In this document: one piece after another, positions 11,141 to 20,168 of the stretch
How positions within the stretch are numbered: the stretch's first letter is position 1
Layout of the letters: the number at the start of each line of letters is the position of its first letter
Source of the DNA: Candidatus Eisenbacteria bacterium
GTDB lineage: Bacteria > Eisenbacteria > RBG-16-71-46
Direction: 5' to 3'
DNA length: 64,000 bases
Assembly (NCBI GenBank): GCA_020847735.1
Contig: JADLBL010000015.1
Span: 124,001 to 188,000, forward strand
The notes under the pieces: generated by a model
The model's input: the letters and a program-made list of their open reading frames with translations, nothing else
What the model was told of the DNA's origin: nothing
The model's database searches: none
Program-made: the position numbers and the translations under genes

Positions 11141-13816
11141 TCATCTCCTGTTCAGTTCCGCGGGCCAGTTCACGATCATCTGAATCGAGCCGTCCTCGCC
11201 CGAGCCCCGCTGCTGCAGGATCAGGAAGCGCTGCAGATCCGGGCCGGCCACCAGCTCGTACCCGCCGCGCGGAATCCGGAACAGCGTGCGCGGACCGCCG
11301 AAGTGCGGGGATCCGGCGTACTCGACGGGCACCGAGACGACGCTGAGGCCGTCCCCGCCGACGAACACGATCTCGCGACCGTCCCGCCGCCAGAACGGCC
11401 GGCCGAACACGCTTCGGGTCTGCGTTCCCGCGCCCTCGCGGGAGACGCGAAAGCGCGCCCCGGGCACCGGATAGGACTGCACGTACAGCTCGGGACGCCC
11501 CGACTCGTTGGAGCGATAGGCCAGCCAGCGGCCATCGGGCGAAAGACTCGCGTCCTCCTCGTGGAAGCGCGTCCGCAACACGGGCCGAAGGCCCGAATCG
11601 GGACCCGGGCTCCACACCCACACGTCCTCGCCCGTCGCTCCGTCGAGTTCGCGAACGAGCAGTCCGGCTCCGTCCGGTGTCCAGCCGAGCGGATCGGCGA
11701 AGGTCGTCCGGCCGTGCAGCAGGGACTCCGGCGCTCCGGCGCCGTCCGAGCGCTTGCGGAACAGCGTACGCACGGGACCGGACAGCGCCGAATAGATGAT
11801 CCAGCGACCGTCGGGTGACCACACGGGTTTCTCGGGGTGCCTCTGGTCCGCGGTCAGCCGTGCGGAGAGCCCCGAGCCGAGCTGGATGGTCCACACGTCG
11901 GCCTGGTCGCCGGCTTCATCCCGGATGAGCGCGGCACGAGTGCCGTCGGGCGAAAGGCTCAGGTCGTGGAAGGAGCCGGGCTCCGTCGAAACCCGGTCGG
12001 CGACGTGGCCGGAGCGGTCCAGCCACACGAGCTCGGACAAGCCCTGCGAGCGGCGACGCTGCACGAGCACTCCGTTGCCGGAAACCGAGGCCCCCGGCGC
12101 ACCGCCGTAGCGGCTGGCGAAGGGGGCGGCGCCGAGCACCCGCGCCTCGCCGCGGGCCCGGCCGCTGGCCGGGTCGAAGCGCTGCGCCAGCAGCGCGCCG
12201 TCACGCGGAAACACCAGCCAGTCGCCCGGCGCCCACACGGGAGCGCCGCCGAGCGGCAGATCGAGCACGCGGCTGGAGCCGTCCTTCGATCCCAGTCGCG
12301 CCCCGAAGCTGTCTCCGAGGACGACGTAGACGAATCGCTCCCCGTCGGCGAGCAGGAACGGAAAGCGGTGCGCCCGCTCGCCGCGGGTCGTGTCGAGCCG
12401 GGTGGCCGCCGTGGCCGCGCCGCCGGCCTCGCTCACGCGCATCAGCGGCCCGACCGAAGCCGGGGCGAAGACGATGAAACCCTTCCGGCTCCACGCGCCG
12501 CCGCGGCCGTCGGGGGCGTCGCACAGGACCTGCACCGCGCGGCCGGCGGCGTCGGTCTTCTTCAGCTTTCCCGCCGCGAAGAAGCCGATGAAGCGGCTGT
12601 CGGGCGACCAGAACGGCAGGATCGCATCCTGCGTTTCCGGAAGCGGCCGCGCCGCCGGGACGGACAGCTCGCGCACCCAGAGCTGCGAGACGCCGGAGGA
12701 GTCCGTGGCGACGAACGCGATGCGCGTCCCGTCGGGGGAGATCGTCGTGTGCGCCTGATCGTCGTCCACGACCGCGTTCTCGGGCGGCAACACCGACACG
12801 CGCATGACCGGCGCCGGCCCGCCGCGCGGCGCCAGCAGCAGCGCCGAGGCCGCTCCCAGCGCCAGCAGCGCGGCCGCGCCCGCAGCCAGCGCCCACGCCG
12901 GCGGCCCGCGACGCGCGCCGGGCGTCGCGCCCCCCGCCTCGCCGCTCCCGCCGGCGGCGATCGCTTCGAGCTCCAGCCGCACGTCGCCGATGTCGCGCTG
13001 GCGCTGCTTCGCGTCCTTCGTCAGGCAGCGCCGCAGCAGCGCCACCAGCCGCGGCGGAGTCGGGGCCGGCAGCGCCGACCAGTCCGGTTCGCGCTCGAGG
13101 ATCCTCGCGACCATGTCGCTGACCGTCTCGCCGTCGTAGGCCCGCCGCCCGCTCAGGCACTCGTAGAGCACGCAGCCGAACGACCAGATGTCCGTGCGCC
13201 GGTCCACCGCCTTGCCGCGCGCCTGCTCGGGGCTCATGTAGGCCGCCGTCCCGAGGATCACGCCCGCGCTCGTCGCGGCGTGCGCCAGCGTCGGCGACGC
13301 CGACAGGTTCGGGTCCGAGGAGGACGAGGCGCCCGCGCCGCCGCCCTTGGCGAGCCCGAAGTCGAGCACCTTGACCCCGCCGCTCGCGGTCAGCATCACG
13401 TTCCCGGGCTTGAGGTCCCGGTGCACGACGCCCGCCTCGTGCGCGGCCTCGACTCCGGCGGCCACCTGCCGGGCCACGTCGAGCGCCTCGTCGAGCGGCA
13501 GCGCCCCGCGCTTCAGGCGCGCCTCGAGCGTCTCGCCGTCCACGAACTCGAGCACCAGGTAGCGCGCGCCCGCGACTTCCTCGACGCCGTGGATGCCGGC
13601 GACGTTCGGGTGGTTCAGCGACGCCAGCAGCCGCGCCTCGCGCTCGAAGCGTGCCAGCCGTTCGGCATCCTGCGCGAACGCCGCGGGCAGCGCCTTGATC
13701 GCCACGTCGCGCCCGAGCCGCGTGTCGCGGGCGCGGAAGACCTCGCCCATGCCGCCGGCGCCCAGAGGAGCGAGGATTTCGTACGGGCCGAGCCGCGCGC
13801 CGGCGGTGAGGTTCAT
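11141..13816 (-). CDS. receptor-type Ser/Thr protein kinase with TolB-like propeller (kinase 2)
   Basis: The 891-residue protein shares the layout of its two neighbours: kinase domain 10-285 (Lys41, HRDLKPGN at 132-139, DFG 152-154, SPEQ in the activation segment), one membrane helix at about 306-329 and a C-terminal PD40 propeller. It diverges more than kinases 1 and 3 do from each other: it has SPEQ with ARGKAVDRRTDIWSFG instead of APEQLEG...ARSD, and an A/S-rich linker after the DFG. It is the first gene of the kinase 2-kinase 1 operon. Its upstream region shares a GCTGCTAACGTCC block with kinase 3, so both probably use the same kind of promoter. Confidence 0.93.
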   Translation of the reverse strand: MNLTAGARLGPYEILAPLGAGGMGEVFRARDTRLGRDVAIKALPAAFAQDAERLARFEREARLLASLNHPNVAGIHGVEEVAGARYLVLEFVDGETLEARLKRGALPLDEALDVARQVAAGVEAAHEAGVVHRDLKPGNVMLTASGGVKVLDFGLAKGGGAGASSSSDPNLSASPTLAHAATSAGVILGTAAYMSPEQARGKAVDRRTDIWSFGCVLYECLSGRRAYDGETVSDMVARILEREPDWSALPAPTPPRLVALLRRCLTKDAKQRQRDIGDVRLELEAIAAGGSGEAGGATPGARRGPPAWALAAGAAALLALGAASALLLAPRGGPAPVMRVSVLPPENAVVDDDQAHTTISPDGTRIAFVATDSSGVSQLWVRELSVPAARPLPETQDAILPFWSPDSRFIGFFAAGKLKKTDAAGRAVQVLCDAPDGRGGAWSRKGFIVFAPASVGPLMRVSEAGGAATAATRLDTTRGERAHRFPFLLADGERFVYVVLGDSFGARLGSKDGSSRVLDLPLGGAPVWAPGDWLVFPRDGALLAQRFDPASGRARGEARVLGAAPFASRYGGAPGASVSGNGVLVQRRRSQGLSELVWLDRSGHVADRVSTEPGSFHDLSLSPDGTRAALIRDEAGDQADVWTIQLGSGLSARLTADQRHPEKPVWSPDGRWIIYSALSGPVRTLFRKRSDGAGAPESLLHGRTTFADPLGWTPDGAGLLVRELDGATGEDVWVWSPGPDSGLRPVLRTRFHEEDASLSPDGRWLAYRSNESGRPELYVQSYPVPGARFRVSREGAGTQTRSVFGRPFWRRDGREIVFVGGDGLSVVSVPVEYAGSPHFGGPRTLFRIPRGGYELVAGPDLQRFLILQQRGSGEDGSIQMIVNWPAELNRR

Positions 13817-13859
13817 GCGAAGGAAGGTCTCGGAGGGTGGGAAGGACCAGGACCGCCGG

Positions 13860-13865
13860 ACGTTA
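13860..13865 (-). promoter_or_regulatory. -10-like box of kinase 2, shared with kinase 3
   Basis: TAACGT on the minus strand lies within the block GCTGCTAACGTCC, which recurs upstream of kinase 3. Both are followed by about 40 nt of leader. An A-rich tract sits upstream in each. No clear -35 hexamer was seen. Confidence 0.4.
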
Positions 13866-13913
13866 GCAGCGGAGTCGCGCGCGGCGCAGGAAAAAAACCC
13901 GGGCGGGCGAGCC

Positions 13914-13982
13914 CCGCGGCCCGCCCGCCCGATCCGCTTCCGCCATCCCGGACTTCATTCCTGCTTCACGGCCGCGGAACGA
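13914..13982. repeat. 69-bp direct repeat, copy 1
   Basis: This sequence is identical over 69 bp to 17216-17284. Copy 2 contains the last codons and stop of the glycogen-debranching gene; copy 1 is a displaced duplicate of that gene end, joined directly to a kinase remnant. It marks the boundary of a duplication about 3.3 kb long that produced or reshuffled the kinase genes. Confidence 0.9.
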
Positions 13983-14321
13983 GTAGAGCACGCAGCCCAT
14001 CGCCCAGATGTCGCTGCGCGCGTCGGCCTCGTGGCCCTCGAGCTGCTCGGGCGCCATGCACTGGTAGGTGCCGACGATCGTGCCCGCGGTCGTCAGCGCC
14101 TGCGCCATGGGCGACTGCGTGAGCGCGGAGCCCGACGTGCCGCTGCCCGGCCGCTTCGCGGCGTCGGCGGCGCGCGCGGACGTCCTCGTTCGCGCTCAGG
14201 TGCCCGGGCAGCGCCTTGACCGCGACCTCGCGGCCGAGCCGGGTGTCCTTCGCGCGGACACCTCGCCCATCCCGCCGGCGCCGGGCGGCGCGAGGATTTC
14301 GTACGGACCCAGCCGGGTCAT
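13983..14321 (-). pseudogene. rearranged Ser/Thr kinase remnant
   Basis: On the minus strand an ATG at 14319-14321 begins a kinase N-terminus (TRLGPYEILAP, GAGGMGEV), which then frameshifts by loss of bases after GEV. The sequence next jumps from the segment equivalent to ANEDVRAR directly to [10 protein letters not shown], deleting the part that encodes the glycine-loop end, catalytic loop and DFG. It continues through [17 protein letters not shown] and [11 protein letters not shown] and breaks off at copy 1 of the 69-bp repeat. It best matches kinase 1. No functional kinase can be made; it is the scar of duplication and deletion between kinase genes. Confidence 0.88.
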
Positions 14322-14347
14322 GGTTCGAGCCTTCGGCCTTGCCTTTC

Positions 14348-17083
14348 CTACTTCCGGTTCACGAGGGATTGGAATCGGGTCACCACCTCGATGCCTCGCG
14401 AGTTCCCGTGCGCGCGCGCACGGGTGACGAGCAGGAAGCGTTCGCCGCTCGCGTCGCACCCCCAGCTTGCCACGGCTTTGTCGAACGAGCGCAGCGGCAG
14501 TGGAAACAGCGCCTTCGGCGTGCCGGCATGAAACCCCGAGGTGGTGTCGATCTCCACCGCCATCAGCCGGCCATCCAAGCCTTCGTAGATGATCTCCCGG
14601 CCGCCTTTCGTCCACACGGGCCGGCGTCCGGTTGCGTTCGAGATCTGCCAGCGGCCGGGAGGGCCGGCCAGACTCCACACCTCGGCGTAGAAGTTCGGAG
14701 AGACGCCGTACGTGGCGGCGAGCCAGCGGCCGTCGGGTGAGATGCGCGGGTTCAGCACGGCCGACGTACGCTCCCCGAGCGGCCGGAACGCTCGATCCCC
14801 ACCTTCGAGGGACGCGCACAGGGCGCGAAAAGGCGGTGCGCTGAAGGCCACGAGGCGCTTCCCGTCGGGTGACCACTGCGACAGGAATGCGCCAGTGGCC
14901 GGAAGGTCGAGCGAGTCCTGCTCGCCGAGCCCGTCGGCCGAGCCGATCACGACCTTGCCCGGGACCTCGCGCGGGATGCGGGTGTAGGCGAAGCGCCGCC
15001 CGTCCGGCGACCACGCCGACCCGACCGCGCTGCCGCCGGTGAAGGTCAGCCGCGTGTCGGTGCCGCGTACGAGGTCGAGGACCTCCACGTCGCCCCAGGC
15101 CACGTCCGCCCCGCCCCTGCGCTCGAAGAGCACTCGCCGGCCATCCGGCGAGAACGCCGGGTTGCCCACCGTCCCCCGCGCGAGCACCCGCGCATCCTGC
15201 GAACCCGCGCGATCGGCGACGTGCAGCTCACCGACGGCGTCCATCGCAGAGCGCGCGAACGCAAGCACCCCGTTCGCCGACACGGAGAAGTTTCCCAGTG
15301 CCGGCCCGACGCGCAGGTCGTCCACGAGCGTGATGGGCTCGCCTCTGAGCCTCGCCGCACCCACGTCCAGCTTCTGCGCGAGCAGCGAGAAGCCGCGCAC
15401 GAACAGCACCCAGCCTCCCGGCGCGTACTCGACGCGGCCCTCCGTGCGGCCGAGCAGCTTCGAGTCGAGCGAGCCCAGGCGTCCCAGCCGGATGGTGCTT
15501 CCGGTTCCGTCGGAGCGCGTGCCCGCGAACAGGAAATGTTCGCCATCGGGCAGAAAGCATGGCCACGCGCTGCCGACTTCGCGATCCGCGCGATCGATTC
15601 GGGTCGCCGGGCGCAACTCGCCGCCTCCGGCCGGAACGACGCTCAGGGAATCCGTCGTCTCGCCGTCGAGCAGAATCATGCCCTTCGAGCCCCAGCTCAG
15701 GTCGGAACCGCCGGGCGCGGGGCAGACGATCACCGCCGAGCCGCCCGCGACCGGCAGCCTCTGGAGCTTGTCCTGGGCCACGAACGCGATCTCGCGGCTG
15801 TCCGGCGACCAGTAGGCGCGCTGCAGGCCCTCCGCGCCCGCGATGAGCCGCGGCTTCGTGTCGTCGAGGGGCAGCACCCACGCCCGCTCGAGGCCGGTCG
15901 AGTCGGACGACTGGAAAAGGAGCGAGCGGCCGTCGGGCGAGACGCGCGGCCAATTGGCATCGGTGACGCCGGGCGCATCGGTGGCGGGGTTGAAGCGGAA
16001 GTCGGGCCCGACCGGTTGTATTCGCGGCCAGACCCAGCCGAAGAGCGCCGCGCCGCCGAGCGCGAGGGCCGCGACCGACCACGCGACCCCCGCGCTCCGC
16101 CCGCCACCCGCGGGCGTCGCCGCGGCCGTGGCCGGCGCGGGCGCGGTCGAACCGCCGCCCGGCCCTCCCGCGTTCTCGGCGATGCCCTGCAACTGCAGCC
16201 TCACATCGTGCGCCGCCTGGCTGCGCTCCTCCGGATCCTTGGCGAGGCAGTTGCGGATCACCCGCTCGAGCCCCTGCGGCGGGGCGCTGGTTCCGGACGG
16301 CACACCCGGGGGAGCCTCCGCGATCGGCGCCGGCTCGCGCTCGAGGATCGCGGCGATCAGGCTCGCCTGGCTGCGGCCTTCGAACGCGCGCCTGCCCGTC
16401 GCCATCTCGTAGAGCACGCAGCCGAGCGCCCAGAGGTCGCTGCGCGCGTCGGCCTCGCGGCCTTCGAGCTGCTCGGGCGCCATGTACTGGAAGGTGCCGA
16501 CGATCGTCCCCTCGGCCGTCAGCGACCGCCCGACCGTCGGCGACTGCGTGAGCGCCGAGCCCGAGGTCCCGCCGCCGCTCGCAGCCGTGGCGGCCGCGCG
16601 CGCGAGGCCGAAGTCCATGAGCTTCGCACCCGAGCGCGTCAGCATGATGTTGCCGGGTTTGAGGTCCCGGTGGATCACTCCCGCGCGGTGCGCGCGGTCG
16701 AGCGCGTCGGCCATCTGGATGCCGATCCGCACCAGCTCGCCGCCCGGCAGCGCGCCGCGGCGCAGCCGCTCCGCGAGCGTTTCGCCCTCGACCAGCTCGA
16801 GCACGAGGTAGTCGATCGCCCCCGAGCCGGCCTCCGCCGTGGCGTGTCCGACATCGAACAGCGTGCAGATGTTCGGGTGGTTCAGGCTCGAGACGGTCCT
16901 CGCCTCGCGCTCGAAGCGCGTGCGCACCTCCGTGTCGGCGGACAGGTGCTCCGCCAGCACCTTGATCGCGACCTCGCGGCCGAGACGCATGTCCCTCGCG
17001 CGATAGACTTCGCCCATGCCGCCGGCGCCGAGCGGAGCGAGGATTTCGTAGGGACCGAGCCGGGTGCCGACGGCGAGCGCCAT
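14348..17083 (-). CDS. receptor-type Ser/Thr protein kinase with TolB-like propeller (kinase 3)
   Basis: The 911-residue protein is a close paralogue of kinase 1. Kinase domain 10-300 with Lys41, HRDLKPGN at 138-145, DFG 157-159 and [16 protein letters not shown] in the activation segment; membrane helix about 331-352; C-terminal PD40 propeller with repeated SPDGR blades. It carries a six-residue insertion (ATAEAGSG region, about 81-88) before the hinge compared with kinase 1. It lies between the debranching enzyme and the kinase remnant in a duplicated tract. The start was set at the ATG before LGPYEILAPLG, as in the paralogues. Confidence 0.93.
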   Translation of the reverse strand: MALAVGTRLGPYEILAPLGAGGMGEVYRARDMRLGREVAIKVLAEHLSADTEVRTRFEREARTVSSLNHPNICTLFDVGHATAEAGSGAIDYLVLELVEGETLAERLRRGALPGGELVRIGIQMADALDRAHRAGVIHRDLKPGNIMLTRSGAKLMDFGLARAAATAASGGGTSGSALTQSPTVGRSLTAEGTIVGTFQYMAPEQLEGREADARSDLWALGCVLYEMATGRRAFEGRSQASLIAAILEREPAPIAEAPPGVPSGTSAPPQGLERVIRNCLAKDPEERSQAAHDVRLQLQGIAENAGGPGGGSTAPAPATAAATPAGGGRSAGVAWSVAALALGGAALFGWVWPRIQPVGPDFRFNPATDAPGVTDANWPRVSPDGRSLLFQSSDSTGLERAWVLPLDDTKPRLIAGAEGLQRAYWSPDSREIAFVAQDKLQRLPVAGGSAVIVCPAPGGSDLSWGSKGMILLDGETTDSLSVVPAGGGELRPATRIDRADREVGSAWPCFLPDGEHFLFAGTRSDGTGSTIRLGRLGSLDSKLLGRTEGRVEYAPGGWVLFVRGFSLLAQKLDVGAARLRGEPITLVDDLRVGPALGNFSVSANGVLAFARSAMDAVGELHVADRAGSQDARVLARGTVGNPAFSPDGRRVLFERRGGADVAWGDVEVLDLVRGTDTRLTFTGGSAVGSAWSPDGRRFAYTRIPREVPGKVVIGSADGLGEQDSLDLPATGAFLSQWSPDGKRLVAFSAPPFRALCASLEGGDRAFRPLGERTSAVLNPRISPDGRWLAATYGVSPNFYAEVWSLAGPPGRWQISNATGRRPVWTKGGREIIYEGLDGRLMAVEIDTTSGFHAGTPKALFPLPLRSFDKAVASWGCDASGERFLLVTRARAHGNSRGIEVVTRFQSLVNRK

Positions 17084-17128
17084 GGCGGAGGGAAGCCTCG
17101 GGGAGGACGTCGGGGAATGGACCGCGGG

Positions 17129-17134
17129 ACGTTA
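17129..17134 (-). promoter_or_regulatory. -10-like box of kinase 3
   Basis: TAACGT on the minus strand, within the GCTGCTAACGTCC block common to kinases 2 and 3, about 45 nt before the start codon. It lies between this gene and the end of the debranching gene, so kinase 3 is probably transcribed separately. Confidence 0.4.
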
Positions 17135-17215
17135 GCAGCGCGGCCGCGGGCGGCGCACGCAAAAACAATCGCGCTCGGCGCCGCGTCGCGGCCCCGCGAA
17201 GCGGTCGGTCGTGCG

Positions 17216-17284
17216 CCGCGGCCCGCCCGCCCGATCCGCTTCCGCCATCCCGGACTTCATTCCTGCTTCACGGCCGCGGAACGA
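17216..17284. repeat. 69-bp direct repeat, copy 2
   Basis: Identical to 13914-13982. It includes the last nine codons and the stop codon of the glycogen-debranching gene and about 40 bp downstream, so this is the likely original copy. Confidence 0.9.
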
Positions 17285-19338
17285 AAGGGGCGGCGCGCGG
17301 CCGCGCCCGAATCCCGTCGCGGCGCCGCGGCCAGCTCGTGCCAGGCGCGCAGCGTCTCGGCCACGGTCCACGCCTGCGCGAAGCAGCCGCGCGGGGTGTG
17401 CGGCGCGTCGCCGTCGGCGACCTCGGGCAGCGTGCCCAGCGCGCCCGCGTATTCCAGATCCTGCAGCGGATCCAGCAGACGCAGCGCCGCGTCACGGTCG
17501 CCGAACGCGTGGAAGTGCGCGAGCGCGTAGTGCGGCAGCAGCCAGGTCCAGACCGTGCCCTGGTGATAGGCGCCGTCGCGCGTCCTGCGGTCGCCGGTCA
17601 TGTGCCCGCGGTACTCGGGGTGTCCGGGCGCCAGGCTGCGCAGTCCGTACGAGGTCAGCAGCGAGCGCCCGACGGCTTCGACCACCGCCCGGCGGCGGGC
17701 CGGCTCGAGCGGCGAGTCGGGAAGCGAGACCGCGAAGATCTGGTTGGGGCGCGGCGACGCGTCGGGACCGTTGGGCCCGTCAATCACGTCGTACAGGCAG
17801 CCCGCCTCCGCGTTCCAGAAACGCTCGAACGACAGCGTCACGCGCCGCGCGAGGTCGTTGTAGCCCTGGTCCGACGCGCCGAGCTTCCTCGCGAAGCGCG
17901 CGAGCGTGCACAGGGCCGAGTACCAGAGGGCGTTCACCTCGACCGGCTTGCCCTTGCGCTGCGTCACCACCCAGTCGTCCACGCGCGCGTCCATCCAGGT
18001 GAGCGCCACGCCGGCGGCGCCCTGCGTGACGAGCCCGTCGTGCGGATCCACGCGGATGCCGAAGCGCGTGCCGCGCTCGTACCAGGCGCCGACGTCCTCG
18101 AGCGCCGGGTAGAGGTCCGCGAGCAGCCCGACGTCGCCGGTGGACTCGACGTAGGCCTCGACCGCGCGGAAGAACCACAGCGCCGCGTCCACCGTGTTGT
18201 AGATGGGCGCCGAGCCGTCGTCCGGAAAGCAGTTCGGCAGCATGCCCTGGTCCAGGTGCCGCGCGAACGTCGCGAGCACGGCGCGCGCGAGGTCGGCGCG
18301 GCCGGTCGTGAGCAGCAGGCCGGGCAACGCGATCATCGTGTCGCGCCCCCAGTCGGTGAACCACGGGTAGCCGGCCAGCACCGTCCGCGGCGACCCCAGC
18401 GCGCCGCGCGGCGTCGCGTCGGTCAGCGATCCGCGCCCGACCACGAACGCGTCGGCCGCCAGCACGAGCCGACGGATCCAGTCCGGCGCCCCGCCGGCGA
18501 GCCGGCCCTGCCGGGCGGTCCACGCCTCGAGCAGCGACTTGTCGTGCGCGCGCCGGCGCAGCAGCGAGCCGGTCAGCGACAGCGCCCCGCGCGCCGCGTC
18601 GTGGCGGGTGCTGGCGACGACCGTGAACGCCTCGCCCGGCTCGAGCGTGCGAATGAACTCGGCGGCCAGCAGGTGGTCCTCGCGGTCGTCGAGCCCGCGT
18701 TCGGTTTCGACCTGCAGCGTGAACGCCCGGTACCAGACGTGGGCGAGCTTCGCTTCGGCGCCCTCGGCGATCAGGAACAGCGGCAGGCCGTCCGTCGCCA
18801 TTTCCACCCGCACGCCGCCGGTCACCGGCTCGACGTTCGCCTGCGCGTCGCCGCGGCCCATCGTCGCGTGATGGTCGCGGTGGTTGACGAGCGCGCGCAG
18901 CGACAGCGCGACGGCCGCGGGCGACGCGGCGAGCCGGTACTGCACGTAGGTCGTGTTCTCGCCCTGCTCCATCCACACGCGCTTCTCGAGCCGCACGTCG
19001 CCGATCGCCCACGTCCAGCACGGCACGCTGCCCTCGAGGACGAACGATTCGAGATGCAGGTGCCCGAGCGGGCTCGAGGTGCCGCCGGCCCAGTGGTTCA
19101 GGTCGAGGTCGATCCACTCCCCGTCCACCTGCACACGCTCGGCGAGCTTGGCGAGCAGCAGCGTGCGCTCGACGGGCGGTTTCTTCGCCGCCACCAGCAG
19201 CCCGTGGTAGCGCCGCGTCAGCGCTCCGCCGACGGTGCCGCTGGCGTAGCCGCCGATGCCGTTGGTGACGAGCCACTCGAGGCGGGAGGCTTCCGTCAGC
19301 TGGCCGAGCAGTTCGCGTCCGACGCGTATTTCACTCAT
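17257..19338 (-). CDS. amylo-alpha-1,6-glucosidase / glycogen-debranching enzyme
   Basis: Hydrolyses alpha-1,6 branches of glycogen-type glucans in the cytosol. The 693-residue protein shows the two-domain bacterial GDE layout: N-terminal beta-sandwich with WLVTNGIGGYASGTVGG (about 23-39) and RRYHGLLVA, then an (alpha/alpha)6 domain (about 300-670) with GYPWFTDWGRDTMIALPGLL and VNALWYSAL. No signal peptide. The ATG has a purine-rich AGGGGG site upstream. The last 9 codons fall in the 69-bp repeat found near the kinase remnant. No glycogen synthase or phosphorylase is nearby, so the pathway context must lie elsewhere. Confidence 0.93.
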   Translation of the reverse strand: MSEIRVGRELLGQLTEASRLEWLVTNGIGGYASGTVGGALTRRYHGLLVAAKKPPVERTLLLAKLAERVQVDGEWIDLDLNHWAGGTSSPLGHLHLESFVLEGSVPCWTWAIGDVRLEKRVWMEQGENTTYVQYRLAASPAAVALSLRALVNHRDHHATMGRGDAQANVEPVTGGVRVEMATDGLPLFLIAEGAEAKLAHVWYRAFTLQVETERGLDDREDHLLAAEFIRTLEPGEAFTVVASTRHDAARGALSLTGSLLRRRAHDKSLLEAWTARQGRLAGGAPDWIRRLVLAADAFVVGRGSLTDATPRGALGSPRTVLAGYPWFTDWGRDTMIALPGLLLTTGRADLARAVLATFARHLDQGMLPNCFPDDGSAPIYNTVDAALWFFRAVEAYVESTGDVGLLADLYPALEDVGAWYERGTRFGIRVDPHDGLVTQGAAGVALTWMDARVDDWVVTQRKGKPVEVNALWYSALCTLARFARKLGASDQGYNDLARRVTLSFERFWNAEAGCLYDVIDGPNGPDASPRPNQIFAVSLPDSPLEPARRRAVVEAVGRSLLTSYGLRSLAPGHPEYRGHMTGDRRTRDGAYHQGTVWTWLLPHYALAHFHAFGDRDAALRLLDPLQDLEYAGALGTLPEVADGDAPHTPRGCFAQAWTVAETLRAWHELAAAPRRDSGAAARRPFRSAAVKQE

Positions 19339-19458
19339 GCGATCCCCCTACTCCACGCAGGCGGCGGCCGGGCCGCAGCATACGCCCGCCGTGTGCCGCG
19401 CGCGCGCCCGCCCGGCGGCGGCGCGTCACCGGCCCGCGGCTGCGGGCCGGCCGGCCGC

Positions 19459-19974
19459 CTACAGCCAGCGTGCCGCGGCCATGCAGATCACCGCGACGAT
19501 CAGCATCCACGCGCCACGCGCCGCGCCGCGCGCGAGCTTCGTCTGCAGCGCCTGCGCCTGCTGCGCCTGCTCGGCCGTCGGCGCGGCCCCCGAAGCGGCG
19601 ATCGCGCGACCGAGCCGGCCGAGCTTCGACGCCGAAGGCGTGTTGACCATCAGACCCTCGAAATAGGCTCCCAGCGCGAGCAGCGCGCCGAGCGACAGCG
19701 CGATGCCTCGCGGCGAGCGCATCACGCCCGCGTCGAGGTTGCCCAGCGCGGGCGAGAACATCGCCAGCCCGCAGACCACGGTGATGGTGGCGACGACCGG
19801 CAGGAACACCAGCAGCCGGCGTGGACCGGTCAGCTCCTGCATGAACCGGCCGCTCTCGGGCCGGGTCGCGAGCACCGACGGCACGATGAACAGGCCCATC
19901 AGGATCGCGCCGCCGGCCCACAGGACGCCGGCGGCGATGTGCAGCGTGTGCAGAAGGAGATTGAGTACGCCCAT
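19459..19974 (-). CDS. small four-helix membrane protein (CopD/DUF2269-like)
   Basis: The 171-residue protein begins MGVLNLLLHTLHIAAGVLWAGG and has four predicted membrane helices (about 5-28, 50-72, 82-102 and 145-168), with conserved-type His in the first helix and Trp-Ala-Gly-Gly following. This resembles small CopD/DUF2269-type inner-membrane proteins, some of which bind haem or copper; the metal link is not shown here. The ATG at 19972-19974 was preferred because GAGGAG sits 8 nt upstream; a longer frame adds 21 polar residues. It stands alone between the debranching gene and the divergent tdk. Confidence 0.7.
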   Translation of the reverse strand: MGVLNLLLHTLHIAAGVLWAGGAILMGLFIVPSVLATRPESGRFMQELTGPRRLLVFLPVVATITVVCGLAMFSPALGNLDAGVMRSPRGIALSLGALLALGAYFEGLMVNTPSASKLGRLGRAIAASGAAPTAEQAQQAQALQTKLARGAARGAWMLIVAVICMAAARWL

Positions 19975-20153
19975 GGTTCGCGACTCCTCGGGGTTGCGGG
20001 AAGGTGGTCTTTCGTCGCCCGCGGGGGGCGCGGGCACGGCCGGCGCGGCGCGCGCGCTCCCCGTCCGGCGAGCGCGGCACGCCGCATTCTGCCGCAGCCT
20101 CCACCCGGGCGCATCCCCGCGGCCCCGGCTTGCGGCGGCGGAACGGCGCGGGC

Positions 20154-20159
20154 TAGCCT
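20154..20159 (+). promoter_or_regulatory. -10-like box for tdk
   Basis: TAGCCT ends 9 nt before the tdk ATG, with no Shine-Dalgarno sequence. Spacing is identical to udk and rpiB. Confidence 0.45.
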
Positions 20160-20168
20160 GCGCGCCCT

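Noticed and set aside
12804-13139. Plus-strand low-complexity open frame inside kinase 2
   Set aside because: Antisense to the kinase linker and membrane helix; Ala/Ser/Arg-rich composition mirrors the coding strand.
13863-14108. 81-codon open frame with a kinase segment
   Set aside because: Part of the rearranged kinase remnant; the frame ends in the 69-bp repeat and lacks the kinase core, so it is not a functional gene.
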